Below are positions 1-10,815 of a stretch of DNA of 64,000 nucleotides, one piece after another. Source of the stretch: Bolinopsis microptera (lineage: Eukaryota > Ctenophora > Tentaculata > Lobata > Bolinopsidae); assembly GCF_026151205.1 (NCBI RefSeq), contig NC_087078.1:16943118-17007117 (forward strand). Reading direction: 5' to 3'. The notes beneath the pieces are model-generated. The model ran no database searches. It saw only the letters and a program-made list of their open reading frames with translations, and had not been told where the DNA came from. Within the stretch, counting starts at the first letter, position 1, and each line of letters begins with the position of its first letter. The position numbers and the translations under genes were made by a program.

Positions 1-3000
1 TTCATATTCGTTTCTGTGTTGCACCTCCTCAGAATGCACATTAGCAATAAAGTCTTCCGTTAGTCGCAGCTCTAAACCTTCGACATCGCTGATATCTTTT
101 GAGACCTCTGCATCTGTATTGATAGTTTGAATGATAAATTCAGGATCTAGTCTCTGCTCATGCTGGCCTTCCTGAAGATGCACCTCGGCAATAACGTCTT
201 GTGTTACTTCCGACTCTAAAACCCCACCCTTATTTGTACCTTTGTGAATCTCTGGATCTTTGTTGATGGTTTGAGAGATAAATTCGGGATCTTGTCTCTG
301 CTCATGCTGCCCTTCCTGAAGGTGCACCTCGGCAATATCGTCTTGTGTTACTTCCGACTCTAAAACCCCACCCTTATTTGTACCTTTGTGAATCTCTGGA
401 TCTTTGTTGATGGTTTGAGAGATAACTTCAGGATTTTGTCTTACAGATGGATCATGTACCTCAACTATCACGTCACCATCTGTTCTGTTCAACCAAGCAC
501 ATCCGTCCTCGCCTGTAACTATTGCTGAAGATGATTCTGCTCCTTTATCTCTAGCTTGGTTCTGGAGACAAGAAACTCGAATATCTAGATCTGCTGTTGT
601 TTTCGGTCCGTCAGCTTCTTTATGCTTTGTACCGAGGACACTACCAGTAGAGCATCCAGGTTCTCCTCTTCGAACTTCTATCTGCTCCATCTCGATAACT
701 TCAGGTTGAGCAGTACTGAAACGTGCGATGATAGTTTGGTGAATGGCTGAGTTGGCAATTCTGGCTGAGAGTGATCGAAAAGGTGCACTGAGTGATTCTG
801 TGACAAAATTGTCGTAAAGGAATGGGTTTATCACAGAATTTATTGGCAGGATGATCATTGAGAATATGCCGTACCATGGAGTTGCATCAAGAACTTCTAG
901 GGAGTGCAACACACAGATAACGATGAAAGGCACCCAACAACAGAAGTCAGTAGTGATGATGATCGTTATCCTTCTACTCATTTTTCGGTTTCGGTCACTA
1001 ATTTGTCGATTGTTCTGCGAATTAGTAAGACCTTTTGAGGACTCTCTGGAGACAATAGCTATCAGAATGTAGGATATTGAAATGAATAGGAAGCAGACAA
1101 AGTTTACGGCGAGTATTGCCCAAACGAAGTTCCTCTGGGGGTCGTTGTTGTCGGCAAAATACTTAAACAGGCACACACCGTCATTTCCGTAGAAATAAAG
1201 CTTTGTGACCGTATCGGTGTGGTCTGGATATCCTACATCATGAGAGAACATGCCACGGTACATCTTTAGGATCGTCTCCCAACTCATGTTTTTTCCTTTC
1301 ATCCGTCCATAGTAAGCTTCAAGGACTGCAAGGACTTCTTGTTTGTTTTGGGTTCCGATGAAAAGTTTAAGCTCATCAGCAAATTTGTATCCATTTACAA
1401 AAAAGTTTTCAAATGAACTAATTATTGGTGTGATAGCAATGGCTGCAGATGTCATGAAGATGCTTAGAACCCCTAGTCACTAGTGCAACCTTAAAAGATT
1501 TTACAATGTTGACTTCGCCTGGGACTCTGAGTGAACCCTGTATTCCATTTAGCCTAATGGTGCTCAATCCCGCCATAGCGAACAAAGATATCTGGGATCC
1601 TATGGTACTGACAACACCTATCGTGGAGCACTGAAAGCTAGTCATCCATTCGATTTGACTTTTACAGTAGTCTTTCTTGAAAATAACCGCGTCATATATT
1701 GCTATCACCAATAAATAGCAACCTACTAAGAAGTCTCCCAAAGATATCAAGATTATTAAGGATTTGTTAGCCAAGGCAACAGATGTTCTGCAGTGTTTTA
1801 GAGATCCTACGTTCTTTACCAATACGATCAGGTTTGCCACAACAGCTAGCCCCCCTATGATCAATGAGCTTACTTTCAGAGCTAAATTTTCCAGTATCTG
1901 TTTTGAGCACTCCAGATTACATTCGTCAGACATGTCGAAGCAATCGAATTTCCCATTACATGTTTTATCTTTTGTAATGATACGAGCAGAGTCGCATGTG
2001 AAACCATTGGTACATGCCAACTCATCCGATCGGTCGCCGCAATTATCAATCAAGTCACATACTTGAGAATAATTTATGCATGTGACATTGTTATCGCACA
2101 CGAAATATTCATTCGTGAATAAGTTTTCTCGTGATTTGGTGAAGAAAACCAGATATTTGTTGTTAGCAAGGGTTCCTATCCTATTAGGGTATTGATTGGG
2201 ACAGGCATCGTATTTTGGCAGGTTCTTCAGTGGGCAAGCTGAGTTTTTACATTTTTCTGTGCAGCTAGTAAAGACATATCGTTCCCCGAACATATGCTCA
2301 CAATTCTGTGTACTTTCAGGGAGATGCAACTCTGTTTTTGTGTCCACTCCAAAAAAGTGATGATCTGGAAATATGAAACGCTCTTGTGTGCAGTTATCCT
2401 TTTTGAGATTTTTGATACTCCTAAGACCTTTCATGCAAAATGATAGCTGCTTGACGAAACCATTTCCTTTGCTTGAGACTGAAGTGAAGATTGTCGAGGA
2501 ATGTTGAGATAATGAACACATTTGTTTCTCATTACCACATGTTTCAATTCCGTCACATAGATCGTTCAATTCGACGTAGCCAGGATCTCCTGAGGGGCAC
2601 AGGAGAACGTTATCGCACGTTTTATTGCTGGTTACTAATCTTCGGGACTTACCTTTTCCACATGTTGGCCAGATTTCCAGTTCATCAATACCATTTACAC
2701 AGTCCTCTATACCGTCGCGTATCCAGGTTAAAGGTAACGTCAATTCGCCTGCTTTAGCTTTTCCAACTTTTCTTTGGCAGGTGATTTCAGTTTGAATACG
2801 ACATATTGGGAGTGTTTCATCAGATCTGTCATTGCAATCCGGAAAGTTATCACACATCACGTGTTTGTGCATATTTTCACATGATTTTGAGATGTCCTGA
2901 CATTGACTTTCTAGGTGATCATCGCAAATTTGAACATTCTTGTCTTTGTAGCAAATCACATATTTAGAAATAGTTGACTTGTATCCATTTATAGTGCACG

Positions 3001-3795
3001 ATCCTCCCTCCCTAGCTTGGTCTGTACAATTTGTTTGATATTTCTTTAGATCTTCGTCTGTACAATACTTATTCTGATGTTGATTAATGCTTAGTACTCC
3101 GCACTTGGTGAAGTTGTGAACCGGTCTATTTAAAAGTTTACCACTCCATTGACCTTTACAATTATTCTTTTCTTCGTCAGTAGTAGTGCAGTTGAACTCA
3201 TCCTCTCCATCGTCACAAACATCATAACTACCACATATGAAACGAGGGGGTAAGTAATAGTTGAGATAAACAAGTTGTGTATAATCTGTGTATTTACAAT
3301 ACATTCCATAAGTCAGACCATTACAATATGCTTCATCCTCACATTTATTAGTTTCACATATATCATTACATATAAAATTAAGATCTACTTTTAGTCCACT
3401 GCGTAATGTTGTTTTATCTGCACAATTTTGTTCATCCATGTTATTTTCACAGTGTTGTTTACCATCACAAAGCCATCCTTCATATCTTAGATTTGTAAGT
3501 GAAATTATTCCAAATCTATCAAACGCTCTCCGACACAAATAATTCTCACATAATATATTATCACTACTACTTATCATGAAACCAGCCAACCTCGTGTCAC
3601 AAGCCTGATAGTAGTAGGGGTCCTCAGAGCATAACGATCGCTCAAAAATGGTATCACTATAAATACTAAATGGGGACACAATACTAGATGTATAGTAAAA
3701 CTCTTCCGTGTTGTGACACTTGAATTTCTCTTTGTGTTCTCCTGGACGAGGGCATTTGTACTTGAGGAACCCGCCATGTTCTTCAATGTAGCATA
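1..3795 (-). pseudogene. Receptor copy A, exon 4 (LDLa array + 7TM + tail), 3' end cut by window
   Basis: Large last exon of an SRCR-LDLa-7TM receptor, read from 3795 down through the window edge. It encodes LDLa-like modules (Cys-rich, DGxxxCxxxxDExxC type), the 7TM domain and tail repeats; only the last 20-odd codons of the tail are missing. Compared with copies B, C and F there is a 7-base insertion near 1474-1480 (CTAGTCACTAGTGC instead of CTAGTGC) in the loop before helix 4. It shifts the frame and ends the long frame at 1418. Below it the tail is still readable in another frame, with four tail repeats as in copy C. The exon's splice acceptor is separated from it by a 4.67 kb transposon. 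As read, copy A cannot make the full protein; the 7-base insertion is not a homopolymer change and is probably real. Confidence 0.8.
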
Positions 3796-3815
3796 CCTTA
3801 CTCGGGAATATTATA
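3796..3815 (+). repeat. Left terminal inverted repeat of the TA-target element
   Basis: Reads CCTTACTCGGGAATATTATA and is the exact reverse complement of 8444-8463. It is preceded by TA at 3794-3795, the left target-site duplicate. Confidence 0.9.
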
Positions 3816-5319
3816 ACCGGGATAAAGTGGTGGGTTTTGGAAGATTCCGCCATATTTTTCCCGGTCAAAAATTTTACCAGTCATAAAAAAACCCGCCGAC
3901 TCAGATTATGGGGTTCCAAGGGGGTGGTGATCATCATATTTTACCTGAAGTCTCATAGGCCGAACCTACAACCTAGGCGCGTTTAAAAGAATTTGCGCTT
4001 CATTTTAAAACGTTCACTTTGACAAACCATAACTCTCCACCAATCAAGTCAAATTTCAATTTTAAAATATCAAAAGAAAGTAGAGAATTTCGCCAACAAG
4101 AAAGGGGATTCCTGGATGGGTAGGTAAAAACGCGATCTTCGCCCTTAAAATCGACTTTTAAAACTTCATACATTTTCCGCCGAAATTAAGTCTTATATCG
4201 CAAAACATCCCCCTATACTACCTCCCTGCAACTCCCCCCCCCCCCCCCTTCCACTTCTCCCCCCCCCCCCCCTTCCTTCTGCTTTCTTTTGCAGCTGAAA
4301 TATGAATTCTCAGCTCTCTCGCCTACCCAGAAAACCTTACCGCCTGCTGGGCTTGCTAGAGGTGATAGATTTTCAACAGCACGTTTGGCGTCGCGCGTCA
4401 CATCGAGTTTACCTTTCACACGCTGCATTTTAGTCTATGTAATAAGCGCCATGAGTTGGCACAGAATTTTTTGTCTCTGATTTTGATAAATTTGGTACCA
4501 AAAGTTGCCTCTAAGTGTGAATAATGCAAATTCACCGTGTAGCAAAATAACGTCGAGCTATATGTGGGCCTCCTGTGCATTACAAGAATGTACAAAGGAC
4601 GAAAAATGGGTAATTTATTGCTTAAAATGCCTATAACTCCTAAAATATTGAATATTTTGAAATAATTATTACAGTATCGTAATGAGCTTAGTCAGACGCA
4701 ACTTTTGGTACCAAAATTATAATATTTGAAGCACCAAATTTTTTAAAAATTTGTTCAAAATTTCACCCTTGTGTTCAGATTGAAAAATTTTGAAAATAAT
4801 TTTCCTTTAAATCTTAAAATATTAGTACTAAAAGTTTCGTCTCGATGAGCTGATTACGATGCCATAATAATTATGTGATAATAACCGAAAATGTGAAAGT
4901 TATAGGCCAAAAACTAAAAATTTGCGCGAAAAAAGCACGCGCGGCGAACAAGCGCCGTGTAGCATTTTTTCCGAAAATTGCTACACGGTGGATTTATTTT
5001 ATTCACATTTTTAGACAAATTTTGGTACCAAATTTATCGAAATCGGAGAAAAAAAGTTTTGTGCTCGCGCTTGGCGCTTATTACACTGACTATTTAGTTT
5101 AGTAGTCATGACAACGACATGACTTTGCAAAGTTTAAAAGCTGCGATCTTTAATTTAGCCGAAAATCAAACTTTTCGGTTTAATTCAAAATCTAAGTTGT
5201 CCCCAATTGTGCTCCTGGGGAGCACCCTTTAAATTTACGAGACGGACATTTTGTTGAAAACCGGAAGGTTCTATCTATTTTACTTTTGGAGATATTCCCC
5301 GGCCGGTAGGGTTTGCTGG

Positions 5320-7600
5320 GTGGAATTAAACTGGAATTAAAACTGGAATTAAACTTAAATAGTCAGGGGGAACACTAACGAACCCGTCGTGACAATACAT
5401 CAATGAAATAAATAAGATAATTTTAAAGAAAATCATAAATAAGACCCAAAACACGTAAAAAAAATTAACTTCACTACAATCTGTACGAAAGAGAAATAAG
5501 ATCAAATATAATAATTTAACCGGATTAAAGTGGATAATGCACCGACAAGGTAATAAATTATGCAGGAATGGTTCATAAAATTCACAAAATTACTCCAAAA
5601 GTCAAAAATACACTATCAGGAAAGATTACACACAAACTCAAAGACGGGCGTAAATTATGCAACTGAAACTCCAAATGAAAACAGTTCGAACACTCGTTTA
5701 AGGGCCACTGGGGTAGTTAAAATGTCCTTAAGACAGTGACTCGGAATCGTTACCGGATGTGTTAGATCGAGTGGAAGACGATGTTGGTGTCTTTTTCGGA
5801 TTTCTGATGCGATGACAGCTGCTGAGAAACTTGCCCAGTTCTTCTATGTGGGCTGAATTCATCATGTCTTTGTAGTTCCTGAGAAGTAAAAGCCCTTTAA
5901 GGTCATCTGAGAGAGAAGATCGTACTGAGTGGTACATGGGGCACTCAGTAAGGCAGTGTTCCTCGTCTTCAATAATCGTGCCTTCAAAGAAGGGAAGGTA
6001 TTCGAAGCCGAGAACGTGATCCCTATCGCAGCAGAATCTGCATGCTCTTGGCCAGACTCCGGCCTCCTTCGTGTAACGCCCTCTTTCTATCATCAGGTCG
6101 TGGCTGCTGGAGCGGATTTTAGCTGTATTCGTTCGGAATTGCCTGCTCTTCAGATTGAGGTACTGCTCTTCTCCAAATTCCTCCTTGATTTGGTTGTAGA
6201 ACTGCATCTTGGTTTGCGATCCCAGGTCCACCCTCCAGTCATTGATAAAGACATCCCTCATGGTGCCATGAGCTGCTTCTGTTTCATAATGAGCCACAGA
6301 GCTAAGTTTCTCGTACCAGGAGAGGTTAAGATTTTTCTGTTCCTGAAACGCTTGAGATACTAAAAAATTGACACTGTTCGTCTCAGAAGAAGCTCCGGAA
6401 AGTCTTCTAAAGTATCTGAGGCATTGTGGCAGAACTGAGAGGGCCCAGGGCATCCTTCCTGTATCCCCGTAGCAGAAGTTGTTGTTAGTTTTCTTGTGCA
6501 CACCCAGTACCCATTTGAGCATTTTGAGGTGTGTTGTCTCAAGAGTGTCTTTTGCTGCAACTTTTGATAGGTTGTGTCTTTGGCTGGGTTCACGCGCCAT
6601 TTCTTTCATGAGGTGAGTCGAGGGTAGCCATATCTGACAGGCGTAAGTTGCTACCGGTTTCACCAGACAGTCAATTAGCTTTAGCATGGTTTTGGTGGTC
6701 AGAGCTCTGGTGTCTACCATGCGTTTTATCGAAAAGAATGCTCGAAGCGCCTTCTTCCTCAGTTCGTTCATGGCGCATTTAAAAGATCCATTGAGGCTGA
6801 GCTGGATACCTAGATAGCAGTAGGACCTTGTTGGAGAGATGTCGAGCTGTCCAAGCTTGAACCCGTACGAGCAGTTTAGCACCCGCGAGCTTGAGTTGAA
6901 GACCATTATTTTAGTCTTATCAATGTTGATAGATAGCTCCCATTTGTTTGCAAAATCATTTAGGCAGTCAAGCTCTTTCTGAAGGCTTTGGTGGTCAAGA
7001 GCTAAAAGGATGAGATCGTCGGCCCAGAGCAGGTGGTTGACTGGGAAGCCATTAAGTTCAGGGACAGAGAGATCTTCTAGGGCTGCTAGATGGATGGAGA
7101 GGTCGTAGATGTATATCTTAAACAATTCCGGAGACATTGGATGCCCCTGCTCTGTTCCAATGGTGACATCAATGGTCTCCGATAGTTTTTGGATCAGTTT
7201 GATGCGGGTCACCGAGTTGCTGTACATGTTCTTAAGGCAAGCGAAGAAGTTCCCTCCGATACCAAGGTGATTGAGCTTATACATGAGTGCTTCTCTGCAC
7301 ACCGTATCAAACGCTTTCCGGTAGTCAACAAAACAACCAAACACTCTCTTTTTGAGCTTTTTCGTGTATTTCTCAATGATTGTGGTAATTGTAAGGATGT
7401 GATCCGAGCACTGTGCACCAGCTCTGAAGCCAAGTTGGTGGGGGAAATCGGGGCAGATAACTTTGCGGAAGTCGATAAGTCTTTCAAGGAGAAGAGAAGC
7501 AAATAGCTTCCCTAGACAGCTTCCAACAGTTATCGCCCTGTAGTTGTCAGGGTTCTGGGTGTGCTAGAGAAGACTTTTGAAGCAGTGGATGGAGGGCTGT
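5320..7600 (-). mobile_element. 5'-truncated LINE nested in the TA-target element
   Basis: Minus-strand non-LTR retrotransposon remnant holding the reverse transcriptase core and C-terminal part of ORF2, a 3' UTR and a 3' tail of short A-rich repeats (TGGAATTAAAC type, about 5331-5355). The 5' part (ORF1, endonuclease, start of RT) is absent, as expected for 5'-truncated insertion. It belongs to the same family as the full-length LINE at 32233-37215: the RT proteins align closely and share the GTEQGHPMSPELFKI block. Confidence 0.8.
5728..7560 (-). pseudogene. LINE ORF2 fragment: reverse transcriptase core and C-terminal region
   Basis: Open frame 5728-7344 encodes 538 residues. The same frame reads further up to about 7560 (QNPDNYRAITVGSCLGKL, then LGFRAGAQ), where an in-frame TAG interrupts it. 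Visible RT motifs are FVDYRKAFDTV (palm), GTEQGHPMSPELF and LLWADDLILLA, the catalytic ADD being present. Near the C-terminus a CRFCCD ... EEHCLTEC pattern is the zinc-knuckle-like end seen in several LINE ORF2s. There is no endonuclease domain, so this is a dead fragment. Confidence 0.8.
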
Positions 7601-7783
7601 AACTTTATTGGCGGTTGCTACCATAATTTCGTTATAAAAATCACAATTTGGTTATAGAAATCGGATTTCAGGGTGGACCGTGATTCTCACTTGCCCATGA
7701 ATCAGTGAACCGTAGAGAAGAAAACAATTTATATGTTATAGAAGAAAACGAAAATAATAATAATATATAATATATATAATAAT

Positions 7784-8173
7784 AATGTCTCTAAAGATTG
7801 ATCGCTTCTCGTGTGCAGTGTGTAGACTAAAGAAAGAGGGAGTTTTTCCCGTTAAAGTAACTTGTGGCCACATCCCGCTAGAAGTGAGTAAACTGTGCCA
7901 CTATTTCATGGTATGGTCCACGGTGGATTGATTACTGGAGCAGTTGAAGATGCAAAGCCAAGACGTTCCCCAATACCAAGCGGTGGGCAGGAAATTAAGC
8001 TCCGGCTGACCTTCATAGCAGTAGCCCCATTAGCGGACAAAATGAAAGTCTTGTTAAGACAACAATAATACAACTTCGAATTTGACGGTCAGCAGCTCAG
8101 GGGGATATCAATAATGATAATGGCGGGGACATTATCGATAATGAGAATGAGAATACGCTTTAATGAAGATTTG
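7784..8173 (+). other. Small ORF remnant with Cys/His motif and ubiquitin-like-looking tail
   Basis: An ATG at 7784 opens 48 codons with FSCAVCRLKKEG and then VTCGH, a CxxC...CxH pattern resembling half a RING or other zinc finger. After the stop, another frame reads GGQEIKLRLTFIAVAPLADK and then, past a stop, FEFDGQQLRG, which loosely recalls a SUMO-like fold (IKLKV ... FLFEGQRI type). The parts are short and in different frames. This may be cellular exon debris captured by the element or chance. Confidence 0.2.
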
Positions 8174-8443
8174 ACTTATTATTGCTTAGATTTATTTTCC
8201 TTTGAATAGACGTGTCTTTTTTTTCTATTTCTGAGTAATATCAATAACTGTAAATTGAAATAACTTCTTTAACCTTTTAACAAGTAACAAATAGAAATTT
8301 CGGTTGAAAATTTGTTGACCTCTGAAAAAAAACTTGAAAGGTCGGCCACCGGTAAATACATGACCGGGATAATTTGGCGGGTTTTGGGAAAGTCCGCCAT
8401 ATTTTTCCCGGTCATTAATTTTCCCAGTCATAAATTAACCCGC

Positions 8444-8463
8444 TATAATATTCCCGAGTAAGG
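8444..8463 (-). repeat. Right terminal inverted repeat of the TA-target element
   Basis: Exact reverse complement of 3796-3815, followed by TA at 8464-8465 and then CTGG, which is the CCAG splice acceptor of receptor exon 4 on the minus strand. Confidence 0.9.
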
Positions 8464-8707
8464 TACTGGATCTGAATGTTATTATATAAGCTAGCTACAA
8501 TATTTCTCAACAATAAATTTTGAATCTGACACCTTTGAGAGGGTGTGATACTAATATAATGACCGATACTGTTACACGGACTTTATTTTAACGGACTTTA
8601 TTTGAACGGACATTAAAATTAACGCTATTGGGTCCCTATAGGGCTCCGTTCAAATAAAGTCCGATAATTATGCCATGATTATTTTCATGAATAATACTAC
8701 GATGTAC
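8464..8707 (-). other. Copy A intron 3 with CCAG acceptor
   Basis: Lies between exon 3 (donor GTACAT at 8707) and the exon 4 acceptor CCAG at 8466-8469. In intact copies the acceptor is followed directly by TATGCTACATTG of exon 4. In copy A it is followed by TA and the transposon end. A strong hairpin (8592-8663) lies inside. Confidence 0.75.
8592..8663. repeat. Inverted-repeat hairpin in copy A intron 3
   Basis: Perfect 19-bp arms CGGACTTTATTTGAACGGA (8592-8610) and its complement (8645-8663) enclose a 34-base loop. The same motif family recurs in introns 1 and 3 of the other copies, so it is probably a small MITE amplified with the array. Confidence 0.85.
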
Positions 8708-8853
8708 CTTTGCATTGCAGCCAGAAATCTTTTCTGTGATCACAGTAGAAGGGTATTCTGAAGCTAGCAATACATTCCGAGATGTTCTTATCACCTTCGT
8801 AACACTCCACAGAAGGCATTACAGTAGGTACATCGTTCAAATCTAACCAACTC
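8708..8853 (-). CDS. Receptor copy A, exon 3 (second half of SRCR-like domain)
   Basis: 146-bp exon between acceptor TTACAG and donor GTACAT. It starts in phase 2 and ends in phase 1. It encodes SWLDLNDVP..., then VECYEGDKNISECIA ... YCDHRKDFWLQCK, matching the C-terminal part of an SRCR domain (Cys-x-G-x-E ... Leu/Ile-x-x-Cys ... Cys-x-His ... Cys). Spliced to exon 4 the junction codon is Val followed by CYIEEHGG. The model rests on the same splice signals in copies C and F; there is no transcript evidence. Confidence 0.75.
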
Positions 8854-8953
8854 CTGTAACATTGATTAAATAAATCTATCAGACTTTCAATCGCAAATCG
8901 TTGAAGCTTTCCTCAAATTTCTGATAAACATAATAACTTAACTAAAAACTTAC

Positions 8954-9197
8954 TTGGAAACAAATTTGTAGCTCGGTCTACTCCCATAATCTCCCTCTTT
9001 AACAGTGTATCCAATGTTCTGACAGAATAGACGAACTGTCTGCGTGTTTAAATAATTACTGCCACATACTGTCCCTGTCCTTTCCTCCCCAGTTTGTTTG
9101 TTAACGATTGTAACATACAACAGTCCCTCATCTCCTGACGGAGTTACAGTTCCGTTATCATGTTGTCGAACTAGAGTCGCGTCCTTAAACTCCCAAT
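8954..9197 (-). CDS. Receptor copy A, exon 2 (first half of SRCR-like domain)
   Basis: 244-bp exon between acceptor TTTCAG and donor AAGTAAG. It enters in phase 1 and leaves in phase 2. It encodes WEFKDATLVRQHDNGTVTP, then GLLYVTIVNKQTGEERTGTV, CGSNYLNTQTVRLFCQNIGY. The G-x-V-C ... A/T-x-x-V-R-L-F-C-Q-x-I/L-G-Y pattern is the SRCR core (compare WGTVCDDGW ... VVCRQLGY). It is followed by KEGDYGSRPSYKFVSK. Exon 2 is the best conserved of the small exons across copies A, C, D and F. Confidence 0.78.
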
Positions 9198-9804
9198 CTG
9201 AAACAATTCATGATATTATGCGAAGTTTTCCTAATGTACGTCTAAAAAACTGAAAGGTTTTATGGTTGCAACGTATGCTTAGTTTTGAATAGCTTAGTTT
9301 TGGAAAAATTTGGAATATAAATGCTACACAATGAAGTGTTTGTTCTAAAAGAGATCGGAATAATGATGGAAGGTTGTCCATGCTTGTTTTTCATACCCGT
9401 ACAGTGATCGTACAGTGATCCCAGATATTGGTTGGCCAATACTGGAGTTTGATAATTGTCACGTGTCAAATAAGATATGGTTCCCCTCCATTGTGGCGAG
9501 AATCACATATGGCATTATAAAGATTTAATGGCTGACAAATTGAGCCATAATTCAAACATTTTTAAAAGCTGTAATCATAATCATAATCATAGCTACTATA
9601 TAAACCTTATCGGACCTTATTTAACCGGACATTATTTAACGGACATAATTTTTAACGGACATTAAAATGAGCGCTCGAAGGCATTCATGATCAGTATCTA
9701 ATTTAACTACCTTATCAGAATTTATTTGAACGGACATTCAAATGAACGCAAGGGCCTCCAGCGTCCAATTAATGTCCGTTCAAATAAAGTCCGATAAGAT
9801 ATAC
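9198..9804 (-). other. Copy A intron 1, carrying AACGGACATT-type repeats
   Basis: Phase-1 intron between exon 1 (donor GTATAT, first base at 9804) and exon 2. It contains several copies of the TTATTTGAACGGACATT motif (about 9605-9666) and a perfect hairpin at 9711-9798. No other gene is seen. Confidence 0.7.
9711..9798. repeat. Inverted-repeat hairpin beside the exon 1 donor of copy A
   Basis: Arms TTTATTTGAACGGACATT (9721-9738) and its complement (9771-9788) are perfect; outer CTTATC/GATAAG bases extend the pairing. It ends 5 bases from the exon 1 splice donor. An almost identical hairpin is in copy D (43929-43996). Confidence 0.85.
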
Positions 9805-10114
9805 CCTTTTCAGGAGAAGGAGTCAGACTATATTTGATGTAAGTCACTGGAGTAGAGGTCGATGACTGTTCTGTTCTGCGAGCAGATGTCACTGATTGAT
9901 CTGTTGGAGAGCTAGATGGCTGTTCTGTTCTGTGAGCAGTTGTCACTGATTGATCTGTTGGAGAGCTATATGACTGTTCTGTTCTGCGAGCAGATGTCAC
10001 TGATTGAACTGTTGGAGAGCTATATGACTGTTCTGTTCTGCGAGCAGATGTCACTGATTGATCTGTTGGAGAGCTAGAAACGAGTTGGAATAATATCAAT
10101 AGCAAAACGTACAT
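9805..10114 (-). CDS. Receptor copy A, exon 1 (signal peptide and 18-residue repeats)
   Basis: Starts at the ATG whose first base is 10114. It encodes a hydrophobic signal peptide MYVLLLILFQLVSS, then four copies of an 18-residue Ser/Thr-rich unit (PTDQSVTSARRTEQ core) and a short linker TPVTYIKYSLTPSPEK. The exon ends GAAAAGG|GTATAT in phase 1, so joining to exon 2 gives EKD-WEFK. The frame runs on into the intron hairpin, which is why an uncorrected ORF ends only at 9722. The repeats would form a mucin-like or stalk-like N-terminal segment outside the cell. Confidence 0.75.
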
Positions 10115-10260
10115 TTTAACAATTCACTACGCCTTGCGTAGCATGACAACTGTAAAGCTCGTGAAATAAAACCAAAATCCAGCTCTCACAAGTTCGTGGC
10201 GTCGATATGACTGAGCACAATGTCCATAGTTTGTCTAATCCTTAGTATAAGGAAAGTTAG

Positions 10261-10639
10261 CTGTACCAAAGCATCAAAAAAAGAAGAGAGTGCCCAATAA
10301 TCTGGCAACTCCTGGGTGATAGTACACTCTCAATTCATAGTAAACGGGAGTTGCTTAAATTATGGGTACAAGTACACTGTACCGCCTAGATTTAATCGGC
10401 AGAGCTGTCGCCTCAAAATTAAAGCTGGTGTGATAGGGAAAATACAGGGTGGCCCGAATTAACACAATTCAGTGATCACGAACCAAGCTGAAGCAAAGCA
10501 CTGTAGCATAGGATCTGCTCACATCAAAATTAATTTTCACCATCCTGAACTTAAGCCAGGTGTTGCTTAGCAGCTCAGCAAGTCAGCACAAAAAAACATA
10601 AATCGACTCAGAGTCGTGAAACAAATAAAATTGAGTTAG
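10261..10639. mobile_element. About 373-bp insertion upstream of copy A with AGTTAG duplication
   Basis: Other copies read continuously GGAGTTAGCAACGGG here. Copy A has AGTTAG at 10255-10260 and again at 10634-10639 with unrelated DNA between, including AGGGTGGCCC near 10446 and an A-rich right end. This looks like a short transposon or SINE-like insertion with a 6-bp target duplication. I see no clear Pol III boxes. Confidence 0.5.
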
Positions 10640-10673
10640 CAACGGGTTTGCTTGCCACAATGAAGCACATTCT

Positions 10674-10815
10674 GCTGACGATCAGACAAAACTACGTTTC
10701 TCCTGTACCTGGTGGCGTCAGTAACAGACATAGTGACCTGCCTCTGCTGTCTCCCCTCTGCTATCAGCAGGGTATACAGCAGGGACCCTGTCCTTCTCTC
10801 CAGCCCCCCGCTGTT
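10674..10815 (+). pseudogene. Partial duplicate of the first exon segment of the plus-strand GPCR
   Basis: About 140 bases almost identical to 11227-11368. They encode the helix-2 region (RRSDK-like start, TTFLLYLVASVTDIV). The splice acceptor has changed from CTACAG to CTGCTG, and the copy breaks off after the CCCCCGCT stretch into unrelated sequence. It is a dead exon fragment; its left edge is also where this spacer departs from the array consensus. Confidence 0.7.

Larger units (their letters stand above)
3796..8463. mobile_element. TA-target terminal-inverted-repeat element inserted at copy A exon 4 acceptor
   Basis: The copy A sequence leaves the array consensus at 3796 and rejoins it at 8464. 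The ends are a perfect 20-bp inverted repeat, CCTTACTCGGGAATATTATA (3796-3815 and complement at 8444-8463). The flanks are TA on both sides, where other copies have a single TA, so the element made a TA duplication as Tc1/mariner-like elements do. Just inside the TIRs an approximately 85-bp subterminal block (around 3816-3898 and 8360-8443) recurs in direct orientation. I found no transposase frame, so it appears non-autonomous. It carries a truncated LINE (about 5320-7600), AT-rich DNA, a poly-C-rich patch (4228-4272) and a small ORF remnant near 7784. Confidence 0.85.

Noticed and set aside
4213-4480. Poly-C/poly-G rich frames near 4.2-4.5 kb
   Set aside because: Low-complexity sequence inside a transposon; no recognisable domain.
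10261-10639. tRNA-derived SINE
   Set aside because: The insertion has a possible 6-bp target duplication and an A-rich end, but I could not identify A and B box sequences with proper spacing.
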